From NCBI RefSeq assembly GCF_932294415.1, contig NC_065536.1, positions 28,973,354-29,037,353 of the forward strand: a stretch of DNA of 64,000 bases, written 5' to 3'. Below the pieces are notes generated by a model. The model had not been told where the DNA came from. It did not search any database and saw nothing but the letters and a program-made list of their open reading frames with translations. This DNA comes from Quercus robur. Taxonomy: Eukaryota > Streptophyta > Magnoliopsida > Fagales > Fagaceae. Of the stretch, positions 1-10,109 are shown in pieces; the first letter of the stretch is position 1; every line of letters begins with the position of its first letter. The translations under genes and the position numbers were made by a program.

Positions 1-3000
1 CTACGATTTTGCATAAAATTATTTTTTGTTCAGCATTATTTAAGAAATTGTTCGCTCTTTTTTTTGCATAAATTATTTTTTGTTTACTATTTAAAAAATT
101 GTTCACTGTTTTCTCATAAAACACCTAGTGAAATCGTGTTTTCTAAATTTAAACACCAAATCTGAATGCTTTTTTATGTTTGAATTTCACAATAATCGAA
201 TATATTTTTCTGCATTGATAAAATCAGTTTCTACATTAATAAAATTTTCCCTCTGCACATCATATTTACTGTATATTCAAATCTGCTTACTGCATTCATA
301 AAATCTGTTTTCTGCATTAAGTAAAACTGTTCACTGTTTTCTCTTAAAAATTGTTCACTGTTTTCTGCATAAACTATTTCAAGCATTCTGCATAAAATTA
401 TTTTCTGTTCAGCATTATTTAAAAAATTGTTCACTCTCTTTTCTGCATAAATTATTCTCTGTTCACTGTTTAAAAAATTGTTCGCTGTTTTCTCATAAAA
501 TACCTAGTGAAATCGTGTTTTCTAAATTTAAAAGCCAAATTTGAATGCTTTTTCATGTTTAAATTTCACAATAATCGAATTTGTTTTTTTGCATTGATAA
601 AATCTATTTCTACGTTAATAAAATTTGCTCTCTGCACATCATGTTTATTGTATTTTTGAAGCTGCTTACCGCATTCATAAAATTTATTTTTTGCATTAAG
701 TAAAACTGTTCACTGTTTTCTCATAAAAATTGTTCACTGTTTTCTGCATAAACTGTTTTTAGCATTGGCGCAATTATTGCACTTAAATGGTTTTTGTGTT
801 TTTTTAAATATGTAACCATATGAATAATGGACAAACTCCATGAAAGAAAAATGAATGATTCATATAAATCACCAAATGGTAAATGCCTCGAAAAATTCAA
901 ATTTGTAAAAAAGTTCGAATTAGTTGAATGTAGAAAGTCTAGAAAAATTGATGGAAAATCAATGAACGTACCAAATCGTGAAGGTGTACATAAGATGTAC
1001 AGATAGTCTAGACTTGTTGAGAAATTTGATTTTGTTGAAAGTACAAAATAATGAAAATTCAATGGAAAAGTATGTACGTTAGATGTATAGATCGTATGTA
1101 TTTGTTTAAAAATTTGAATTCGTTGAATGTACAAAACTGTGAAAACTCAAGGAAACATTGTGTACATTAGATGTACAGATAGTACGAGTTTGTTGAAAAG
1201 TTTGAATTCGATGATTGTGTAAAATCGTGAAAATTCAAATGAAAATTGAAGAACATAACAAATTGGGTAAACTTAATGGAAAATTAATTACATTAGATGT
1301 ACAGATCATCCAAATTAGTTCCAAATTTGAAGTCGTCAAATGTACAAAATCGTGAAAATTCAATTTAAAACTATGTACTAATGTACTAATCATCTTGGTT
1401 TGATGAAAATTTCAAAATTGTTGAACGTACAAAATCGTGAAATCTTAATGGAAAATCGAAATTGTTGAAAGTACCAAATTGTGAAAATTCAATGGAAAGT
1501 TGTGTACATTAGGTGTACAAATATTCTGGACTTGTTGAGAAATTTGATTTCGTTAAAAGTACAAAATTGTGAAAATTCAAGAGAAGATTGTGTACATTAG
1601 ATGTACAGATCATTCGAATTTGTAAAAAACAAAATTTAGATGTATAGATTGTTTGAATTTGTTGATTGTATAAAATCTTGAAAGTACAAAATAAAATTGT
1701 GTAAATTAGATGAACAGATAGTTTGAATTTGTTGAAAAGTTTGAATTCGTTAAATATACAAAATTGTGAAAATTAAATGGAAAACTGTGTACTAATGTAC
1801 TGATCATCCGAATTTGTTGAAAAATTCGAAATCTAATTTACACAATTTTATTCTGTACTTTCAAGATTTTATACAATCAAAAAATTCGAACGATCTGCAC
1901 ATCTAAATTTTGTTTTTTAGAAATTTGAACGATCTGTACATCTAATGTACACAATTTTCTCTTGAATTTTCACGATTTTGTACTTTCAATGAAATCAAAT
2001 TTCTCAACAAGTCCAGAATATTTGTACATCTAATGTACACAATTTTCCATTGAATTTTCACGATTTGCTACGTTCAACAATTTCAATTTTCCATTAAGAT
2101 TTCACGATTTTGTACATTCAACAATTTTGAAATTTTCATCAAATCAAGATGATTAGTACATTAGTACTTAGTTTTAAATTGTTCACTGTTTTCAACAATA
2201 ATTGCACCAATGCTAAAAACAGTTTATGCAGAAAATAGTGAACAATTTTTATGAGAAAACAGTGAACAGTTTTACTTAATGCAAAAAACAGATTTTATGA
2301 ATGCAGTAAGCAGCTTCGAATATACAGTAAACATGATGTGTAGAGAGCAAATTTTATTAACGTAGAAACAGATTTTATCCATGCAGAAAACAAATTCGAT
2401 TATTGTGAAATTCAAACATGAAAAAGCATTCAGATTTGGCTTTTAAATTTAGAAAACACGATTTCACTAGGTGTTTTATGAGAAAACAACGAACAATTTT
2501 TTTAAACAGTGAACAGAGAATAATTTACGCAGAAAAGAGAGTGAACAATTTTTTAAATAATGCTGAATAGAAAATAATTTTATGCAGAATGCTTGAAATA
2601 GTTTATGCAGAAAACAGTGAACAATTTTTATGAGAAAATAGTGAACAGTTTTACATAATGCATTAAGCAGATTTGAATATATAGTAAATATGATGTGCAG
2701 AGGGAAAATTTTATTAATGTAGAAATAGATTTTATCAATGCAGAAAAATATATTTGATTATTGTGAAATTCAAACGTGAAAAAGCATTCAAATTTGGCGT
2801 TTAAATTTAGAAAACACGATTTCACTAGGTGTTTTATGAGAAAACAGTGAACAATTTTTTAAATAGTGAACAGAAAATAATTTATGCAAAAAAGAGAGCG
2901 AACAATTTCTTAAATAATGCTGAACAGAAAATAATTTTATGCAAAATCATAGAAATTGTTTATATAGAAAACAGTGAACAATTTTTATGAGAAAACAATG

Positions 3001-3020
3001 AACAATTTTAATTAATGTAG
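1..3020. repeat. Giant imperfect inverted repeat (foldback-like)
   Basis: The left part reads as the reverse complement of the right part. Positions 1353-1715 pair with about 1833-2185, and 1-780 pair with about 2190-2995. A spacer of about 117 bp (1716-1832) forms the loop. The segment 781-1352 is present only in the left arm, so the arms are asymmetric. Each outer arm is itself a direct duplication of a ~378-bp unit (for example 10-370 and 389-780) rich in CATAAAATT, GTTCACTGTTTTCT and ACCTAGTGAAATCG motifs. The left arm is cut by the window start: the right arm runs on past its match to position 1. No long open frame is present. I infer a foldback transposon or an inverted satellite block and cannot name a family. 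Confidence 0.85.
885..1830. repeat. Degenerate ~80-130 bp tandem monomers inside the left arm
   Basis: Successive units carry the block GTGTACATTAGATGTACAGAT followed by a GAATTTGTTGAAAAGTTTGA-like stretch and an ACAAAATCGTGAAAATTCAA-like stretch. Copies of the first block lie near 985, 1075, 1152, 1290, 1503 and 1592, so spacing is irregular (about 80-130 bp). The same monomers, inverted, make up 1833-2185. It looks like a satellite array that was inverted on itself. Confidence 0.7.
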
Positions 3021-3496
3021 AAATTAAATTCATATTTCGAAATTAAAATCTCTATATTTTACAATGCTTCTATTTAAATAAATAAAAACCTAAAAAAAGC
3101 TACTTATTTTTATCTTTATGTTTGTTTGTTGTTTATACCCAAAAAAAAAAAAAAAAAAAAAAAAAATTACATAGTACTCGAGTTTACCAAACTCAAGTAC
3201 TGTGTAAATTTTTTTTTTTTTTTTGCATTTTATTTGTAGAAGGTACTCGAGCTTGGTATACTCGAGTATTGTGTAAATGGTACTTGAGTTTACCAAGCTC
3301 GAGTACCACATAATTTTTTTTAATCGCACAAATCCAACTTAGCAGTGCCACGGTGGCAGAACTGATGAGGAACTCGAGTTTCTGAAACTCGAGTTCTGGA
3401 AAAAGTGGTAGTTTGCCATTTATTTCCGAAATAGTATTTTTTTGCTAAAAATTTCCAAAAAAGGTGGTATATGGCCATTTTGGCCTTTGGAATATA
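3020..3496. other. AT-rich spacer with clustered CTCGAG palindromes and homopolymers
   Basis: No gene is visible. There is an A run near 3140-3167 and a T run near 3210-3225. Between 3176 and 3400 four short inverted pairs occur, each built as ACTCGAGTTT, a few bases, then its complement (around 3176-3201, 3243-3270, 3281-3305 and 3371-3398). The same CTCGAGTTT style returns at 6215-6395 and 20035-20165, on either side of the Mutator-like gene. This suggests the motif clusters are terminal subrepeats of a mobile element. Confidence 0.6.
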
Positions 3497-3524
3497 GATG
3501 AGAATTAAATATGTAATTGTACTC

Positions 3525-3570
<46 letters not shown>

Positions 3571-5100
3571 GTTATAGCAATGATCTCATAATGATACACT
3601 AGAATTGATGAATGTAGAAATATCCAATTTCAATAAGCAAATCAGAACAAACAAAAATAAAATTAACAACATTATTCAACTATACTAGACTCGTTTTGGT
3701 CACATCATCATATTGATGGATCCAATGTAATATCACATTGGACTCAAACTTTGCCCTTGGTAGAATATCAAATTTAAGTGGCCAAGAGCCTTATAGTACC
3801 AATTGATTGGCTCATTGTCTTGACGTTTCTAGAGGAGACATCCAAGGCTGAAGGTATGTTTGGTATACTATAATAGAAACTGTAATGTAATAGTTATTCT
3901 TATAGTTTAGCTTTTTAGTAGTTTAGATATATTTTTATTACAGAGAATAATCATTCTTTATGAATAGCTATTTTTTAAAAGACAAAATTTATTTACAAAA
4001 TTGTTTATAGCCTAAGGCTACAATATTACTCAATAAAATAAGCATTACTATGTATTTTGAAAATCTAACCATTGAATTGCAAGTTCTTTACACTTTTAAT
4101 ACACATGTCAAATTTTATGTCAATCAGATACTATTAACCTTATGATCTATAAGTTTATATTTTATACATAATTTTAAAATACAAAAACTTGCAATTTAAA
4201 CAATTTATTAATGATATAGCTATTGATCTTTAATTTTCTAGAAATTTTTCAAGCATGAGAGATGTAAGAAGAAGATGTAATCCAATAGTAGATTTGTCAA
4301 AAATCATCTCCAATAAAAAGATATTGGGTAAGGTTATAGACTTTGACTACAACCAATTTTGTAGTTTTTTTTTTTTTTTTTTTTGAGAGAAAGGTAAGCG
4401 AAAATTTTGTAGTTAAATTTTGTCTTTCTTTAAAATAAGAAATGACTATTCCTCTCTAAAATGGTTATAGTAACTCTTTTTTAATAAATGTAGTATTTCC
4501 AAAATTAATATGTTTCTCTAAATAAAAAAACTTTCCATATACACATAATAATTATGAAAATAAATAACCATAAAAAATAATTAATCTCTCTTTAAAATTT
4601 AAAAAATATTTTTTTAGGAAATATAATTATATGAGTAAGATATTTCCTAAAATATATCTTAAATTTTATTATAATGCTACGATTTTGACAATTTGATTTA
4701 AATATTCCATTATCTTCAAGGTTTTATTCTTGTATTGTCATCAAACAAATGAATAGTAATAACTAATAAGTATTACATTACAATATCTTGTATTCTTTAT
4801 AGTACCTATTCCTATGTAATTATTATTACAATTTACCAAATGTGCTCTAAGAGCCTTGTAGCAACACCTCCTAGTATTTCAAAAATAGACATTCAAGATT
4901 TAAATCCTCCCTCATGGTTGCAATTATCAGAATTTAAAAGTAAAAATAAAAGAAACATTTAAAGTTCAAGAAAAATACTTATATAGTCTTGGAGCTCTCA
5001 CATAGGGGGTAAGCCTATGAGGGAACCCATGTATTATCCAAATGTCAAATCTCTTATCTTCCCATTATTATAATTAATATATATATATATATATATATAT
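3497..5100. repeat. ~1.6 kb direct repeat, copy 1
   Basis: This block is repeated in the same orientation at 20453-21990 with scattered substitutions and small indels. Both copies start at ATGAGAATTAAATATGTAA followed by a (TA)n tract, and both end at TCTTATCTT then a TATAATTAATATATA tract. Flanking sequences differ, so the edges are real. No open frame, LTR signature or primer-binding site was seen. Both ends sit in TA repeats. It could be two insertions of one dispersed non-coding element, or a segmental duplication. Confidence 0.75.
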
Positions 5101-5101
5101 A

Positions 5102-5156
5102 ATTGAAGTTTTAAGAGACGTGTTAACCCCAAGGGGTTGGTATTCATGATATATAC
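5102..5156 (+). repeat. Short dispersed repeat (CCCCAAGGGGTTGG palindrome), copy 1
   Basis: A block of about 55 bp starting ATTGAAGTTTTAAGAGACG and containing CCCCAAGGGGTTGG and TTCATGATATATA recurs almost identically at 31480-31533, just upstream of the aspartate-semialdehyde dehydrogenase gene. Both copies are preceded by a (TA)n tract. It is probably the end of a dispersed element, and its type is unknown. Confidence 0.6.
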
Positions 5157-5159
5157 AAG

Positions 5160-5891
5160 GTTAAATTCCACACAACTACCCTGAGGTTTGGGCTAATACT
5201 AACTAGGTCCAACATTTCTCAAAACTAACCAACTTAATCCTAAAAGACAAATTTGTCCCTAAATAGGTAAACATTGTTACTTTCTCTTCTCCCTCTCTTC
5301 TCCTGTCCCTTTCCATCTCATTCTCTCACCAAACCCATTACCCCTCTCTTGGTAGTGACAGGTTGGAGCCCAGGCCATGTGGAGATCTTTGGTTAGTAAG
5401 GTAAGGAAAAATAATGTGATCCAAATTACATCCATATATTTTTGCCTTTCCATATATTTGGCTAAGAAAGGAAAGTAAATGTGCTCAAATTCCATAAAAC
5501 CAAAGTAAGAAGATCTAAAGCTATGAGTAAGAAAAGGATTTGGACAACCAAAGTGGATGCAATTTGGCTAGCAATGCGGTACTAGCTGATAAGGCAAAGC
5601 AGCCAGTAGAGATGGTTAGTGGTGACAAAACATAATATTTGAAATTTCAACTAGTTGTTAGGTAAATGATTTGGGTGTGGGTTTGAAAAATTGGATTTTG
5701 GGTATATTGTTTATAGATCTATGGGTTTGCTTTTTGATTTGGGTTTTGGGGTTTCTAGTAAATGATGGTTGAATGAATTTTGAGTATACTATTTGTATGC
5801 TTTTTTTTTTTCTTATTTTGTTGTTGTTAGGGTCGTAGGTGGTGGCAGCCATGGTTGCTAATGTTACTGTTTTTGGGTAGGTAGAAAATAA

Positions 5892-5928
<37 letters not shown>

Positions 5929-6137
5929 GATACTAAACTGACCTTTAGTAGTGATGGTTGTTCAATGGAATTGCTGGCGCCCATGAACACTTATGGGTAT
6001 GAGAGAGAAGAGATAACTGTGTTTAGCTATTTAAGGACAAAGTTGTCTTTTAGGGACTAAGTTGATTAGTTTTGAGAAGTCTTGGATCTAGTTGGTATTA
6101 ACCCACAACTCAGGGTAGTTATTTGGAATTTACCCTA
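5160..6137. mobile_element. Non-autonomous MULE-like element with ~105-bp terminal inverted repeats
   Basis: The left end (5160-5270: TTAAATTCCACACAACTACC and following) matches the reverse complement of the right end (6035-6137) with about 85% identity by eye. This includes the blocks CTCAAAACTAACCAACTTA and CCCTAAAAGACAAATTTGTCC. A ~1 kb element with long GGTAAATT-type terminal repeats and no transposase is typical of Mutator-like non-autonomous elements. I could not find a matching 9-bp target duplication. The interior has a (GA)n tract at about 5894-5926 and no convincing gene. Confidence 0.65.
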
Positions 6138-6598
6138 GGCAAAAATTGGCAAATAATACCCAATACCCAAACAATATAGTTAGTTAGCGACGTTTCAAAA
6201 CTATATATTAAACTAGCATCTCGAGTTTAAAAGACTCGATTTACCCCTAAGAACTCAAGCCTCAAAGGCTCGATTTCTGTGTTTTGATGTAGATGACGTG
6301 GTTTCTTATCCATATGGAATCCACCTAGAAATCGACCCTTAGAGGCTTGAGTTATTAAAAGCAAAATCGAGCCTTAAAGGCTCAATTTGCAAACTATGGT
6401 GGATATTAATCCACGTGGTTTCGATGGGTCCCTTTTTCCTCATAAAGGTCATTCAAACCCTAGCTCTTTCTCTGTTGTGGTTCTCTAAGGTTTGGTTTGA
6501 TATTTTTCTTTATCAAAAATTTTGTTAGAATGATTTTAAATTTTGTAATGGGGGTGAGTTTTGTCAAAGTTGAACAGCCAAATTTAGTTGCAGTTGCA

Positions 6599-6637
<39 letters not shown>

Positions 6638-6841
6638 AAATGATAATGATTGAGTGTGTTTGTATGGGATGTGGGGTGTGTTTGTATATGCATATGATGT
6701 AACAAATTGTAATTTTTGTACTTTGACTAGATAAAAGATTTTGTAATTGATGTTAAATGAAAGAGATAAAATATGTCACAACATATTACACTTGACTCTA
6801 TTAGGTTCACAATCACAACTGAAGATTATTGATATAGACAT
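6138..6841. other. Spacer with CTCGAG/GGCTCGATTT motifs and a long T run
   Basis: No gene is recognised. Four copies of a CTCGAGTTT or GGCTCGATTT type motif in both orientations lie at 6218-6395, like the clusters at 3176-3400 and 20035-20165. A T run of about 35 bases lies at 6601-6636. The region sits directly upstream of the decayed MULE transposase and probably represents its terminal or untranslated part. Confidence 0.5.
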
Positions 6842-6844
6842 ATA

Positions 6845-7945
6845 CTATGGTGGACCCCTTATCAATCTTGACGAGACTGACAGATTCCCATTTAAAGGGT
6901 TAGTATCGAGTGCTATTATATGATGATACGTCGTAATTTGAAGACGTTGAATGATTTGAAGATGAAAATTATGGAAGAATTGAATTTGAACCCTACTTTT
7001 TATGTCATAAAGATTATTTACTATTATCCACAAGAAGTCCTTCATGAACGGATAAATTACAAGTATATGGCGATCAAAGAAGACAAACATGTGAAGATCA
7101 TGTTTAATAGGATCCACAAAATGCCCCAAGTAAATGCTATTGAGTTGTATGTCAATTCGGAGCCGCTTGCAGAAGTTGGTGCCAAGGAGTTGCAACAAAC
7201 AACCACATCTTTACAATTTACAGCCCTAGATAATGGATGCACTACAATGGGAGGCTATATACTCCCACATCGAGAGACACATATAGGGGAGGAAGACAAA
7301 GATGAAGATCACGTTGTAAATAACGGTGAAACACTCCCATCTTAAGAGACACATTTACGGGAGGAAGACGAAGACGAAGATCATGTTACCAATAATGGTG
7401 AAAATCTTGATGATATAGATGAGTATGAAGATAGGATTGAGCGAGGCGACTTTGACAGGGATGTTAACGACCATGAATTTGCTCCCAATTTTCAAGATGA
7501 AAATATGGTTGATTGTGATGAAGATGATGCAAATGATGATAATATTGGTGTCCAGTATGTTACAAATACGACCACTGCCTACACACCTCCTACCTCGTCA
7601 TTCTATGCAAATACTTGAGAAAATATAGTTGATCATTCATGTCTTCAGATACCATTTGTTTGTACTTGGGAAGAGGGGATGAATTAGTAAAGGGTTGACT
7701 TTTGCAAATAAAGAGAAGGTGAAGCATGTATTGATAATTTATGCAGTAAAGGAGAATAGAAATGTTACAGTCAATAAGTTGACCAAAACTAAATTGTGCC
7801 CCACATGCATTGATGAGTCATGCAAGTGGTATGTTAGGGCCTTCATGAAGCCTAAACTTAATGGTCTATGGACGGTCACATCTCATATGGGTTCACACAA
7901 TTATATACCCCTTGGCCTACAAAGTGACAATAGAATGATGAATTC
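6845..7945 (+). pseudogene. MULE (MuDR family) transposase, N-terminal part, disrupted
   Basis: Two open segments read as the start of a plant Mutator-like transposase. The first (6920-7345) has the N-terminal domain with the stretch YPQEVLHERINYKYMAIKED, then ELYV and an acidic tail. The second (7695-7997) matches the MuDR DNA-binding domain: FANKEKVKHVLIIYAVKENR, then C-x4-C and CKWYVRAF, then WTVTSHMGSHN with conserved Cys/His. Between them the same acidic frame continues through a stop at about 7343 and more stops at 7616 and 7685-7690. Reading upstream from 6845 needs a frameshift at about 6917. The coding sequence is interrupted at 7945 by a Tat retrotransposon and resumes at 18097. It is therefore a dead gene, and the element could move only with a transposase supplied from elsewhere. 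Confidence 0.8.
7261..7405 (+). repeat. 72-bp tandem duplication in the MULE acidic linker
   Basis: Two adjacent units of about 72 bp begin ACTCCCA and run through GAGACACAT, GGAGGAAGAC and GATGAAGATCA to GGTGAAA. They encode the acidic E/D-rich linker twice. The second unit carries the TAA stop that ends the first open segment. 72 is a multiple of three, so the duplication itself kept the frame. Confidence 0.75.
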
Positions 7946-8497
7946 TGAAGAGGGTGAAATAGATGTAGACAGTCTCATTCTACTGAATCAGTCATGAGCG
8001 ACGATACCTTTAGCTCGTGATCAAGGTGATGGAAGAAGACGGGGAGCGTGTACAGAAGAGGACGGATACAATGTGGACGTCAGTAAGGTCACGTGACATC
8101 CACATGATTTAAGTAGTTCTCAAGAAACTTCAAAAAGAAATATCTTGCGCCTCACAATTAATCCTAATCAACAAAATCATTATATTGAAAGGATCCCGTA
8201 AAATAAGTGGTTTTATGAGGATCTTCCTTATAAGGAAAAGTTCCCCTTCCCCAAGAAAGAAAAAAAAGTCGGTTCTACACTACTACAAAAACCCCAAAGC
8301 CCTCACAAATCAAGGTACGTATAATCTCCCTAGTTTTGGCACTTTAGAGTTGTGAACATTCTCTAGCTTAACCTTTGGTGGATCTTTGGCCGGTACCACA
8401 CCGATGCTATCCTAAGGTCTTCTTGTTCTGTGTTGTGCAGGTGTTGTCTTGAGCATGTGAGGACCATGCGACTAATTGACGAATTTAGGCATCATCA
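7946..8497 (+). repeat. 5' LTR of the Tat element
   Basis: Starts TGAAGAGGGTGAAATAGATG and ends GGCATCATCA. It aligns over its whole length with 17544-18096 at about 90% identity. TG...CA ends are present and extend to an imperfect inverted TGAAG...(C/T)TCATCA. Confidence 0.9.
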
Positions 8498-8520
8498 TTT
8501 GACATCGTCTATGGGAAAGA
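8498..8520 (+). other. Decayed primer-binding site region of the Tat element
   Basis: Immediately after the 5' LTR the sequence TTTGACATCGTCTATGGGAA resembles the TTGGCGCCGTCTGTGGGAA start found after the LTR at 24797 and in many Tat elements. The differences include transitions expected from cytosine deamination. Confidence 0.6.
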
Positions 8521-8558
8521 CAGTTGCCATACTTATCGCTTCCCAGATGAAAAGTTGC

Positions 8559-9870
8559 ATGGTACTTACTCATTCGATGGCAATGACCACTAATAATCAG
8601 GGTGACGAGCCATGCTCCATTGCCCTTGAGAGACAAGTTCAAACCCTCACAGCAGTAGTGGAATGCCTCACCAAGCAAAATCATGATCTAAAGGAGCAGC
8701 TATGCCAAAAGAACGCCATGCTTAACACTCAGGAGGAAGACCAAGAAGCTACCAGCGCTGAGAGAAGGAACCAAGAAGGGCTAGAAGGCAACAATGCCCC
8801 AAGTTGACAAGAGTGACAGGATACAAGCCGTTCATCTGCTGCGGATACTGTTCCACCATGCATGGTCGTAGAGATGCAGATGATGAAGGAACAGATGGAC
8901 TTAATGATGAATGCCTTCAGAGGAAGAGTGTTAAGCGACCTCGACAAACTAGTCCAGCGGATGGATTTGCCCTTTACCGCACAGGTCACCTCATTCCCCC
9001 TTCCACCAAAGTTCTGCATGCCATAGGTAGAAACTTATGACGGGTCAAAGGATCCCTTGGATCACCTAGAGTCTTTTAAGACTCTAATGCACCTGCAAGT
9101 AGTGGCAGACGAGGTCATGTGTAGGGCCTTCCCAACTAAGTTGAAGGGCTTTGTGAGGATTTGGTTCAGCAGGTTGATGCCTAACCCCATTAGTACCTTT
9201 AAGGAGTTAAGCGCCTAGTTTGCCTCACACTTTATCGGGGGGCACAGGTATAAGAAGTCCATAGTGTGCCTGATGAACATTAAGTAATGGGAGGATGAGA
9301 CGTCATATATAACCCGCTTCAACAAAAAGGCTCTCTCGATTGATGAAGCGGACGACATGATACTTGTTGCCGCATTCACCAATGGGCTATGGAAGGGTAA
9401 ATTTCTATTTTCTTTGTACAAAAATGACCCAAAGACTATGTCGGATGTGCTCTATAGGGCTACTAAGTATATGAATGTGGAAGACGTGCTCCTGGCTTGT
9501 AAAGAAAAGCCCAAAAAGAGAAAGGCGGGAGGAATCAGGACAGGACAAGGGGCGAAAAATAGCAAGGACAGGAGATAGATAGGAAGATAAACGCTCTAAG
9601 CTTCCCACCGGAAGATTCACAAGCTTCACATTGCTGAACACCCCAATTGATCAAGTCTTGATGCAGATCAAGGACGAAGGAGCCCTGACATTCCCTGGCA
9701 AGTTGAAGGGAGACCCTAGCAAGAGGTCTAGAGACAAGTACTGTCGTTTCCACCACAACCACGGTCATGATACATTCGATTGCTATGACTTAAAGCAGTA
9801 GATAGAAGCTCTTATTAGGCAAGGGAAGTTGTAAAGGTTCATCGGTAAGGACAGGACGGACCAGCCCCAA
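8559..9870 (+). pseudogene. Tat gag, broken
   Basis: Capsid-type gag in pieces. The first piece (8559-8807) is a Gln/Glu-rich coiled-coil-like N-terminus (IALERQVQTLTAVVECLTKQ). At about 9045-9580 the retrotransposon gag domain follows: DPLDHLESFKTLM, FPTKLKGFVRIWFSRL, FKELSA then a stop, then FASHF, and further on DMILVAAFTNGLWKGKFLFS. Near 9735-9790 the nucleocapsid-like KYCRFHHNHGHDTFDCYDLK precedes another stop. Several in-frame TAG/TAA codons replace W or Q codons, and at least one frameshift lies between 8807 and 9045. The family product packages element RNA in a virus-like particle; this copy cannot make it. Confidence 0.8.
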
Positions 9871-10109
9871 GAACCACCTGCCTGGAAAGAAAACGAGCAT
9901 CTCAAACCCCCATTAGGAGAAATAGGAATGATCGTAGGAGGAACCACGGCATCTGGCTCGTCTAAGAAGGCAAGAAAACTTACCTACGGATGTTTAGAAT
10001 GTCCAATTAACAGAATTCGTCTCGAAGATAGCACGGGTCAACAGCCTTATCATTGGGTTCATAGAGGAAGATGCCAAGCGACTCCACCATGCTCACGACG
10101 ATGCGCTCA

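Noticed and set aside
1..3020. CRISPR-like array from regular repeats
   Set aside because: Units are long, degenerate and inverted, in a plant genome; no spacer structure.
3122..3526. Short frames over A/T runs
   Set aside because: Low-complexity translation of homopolymers; no coding signal.
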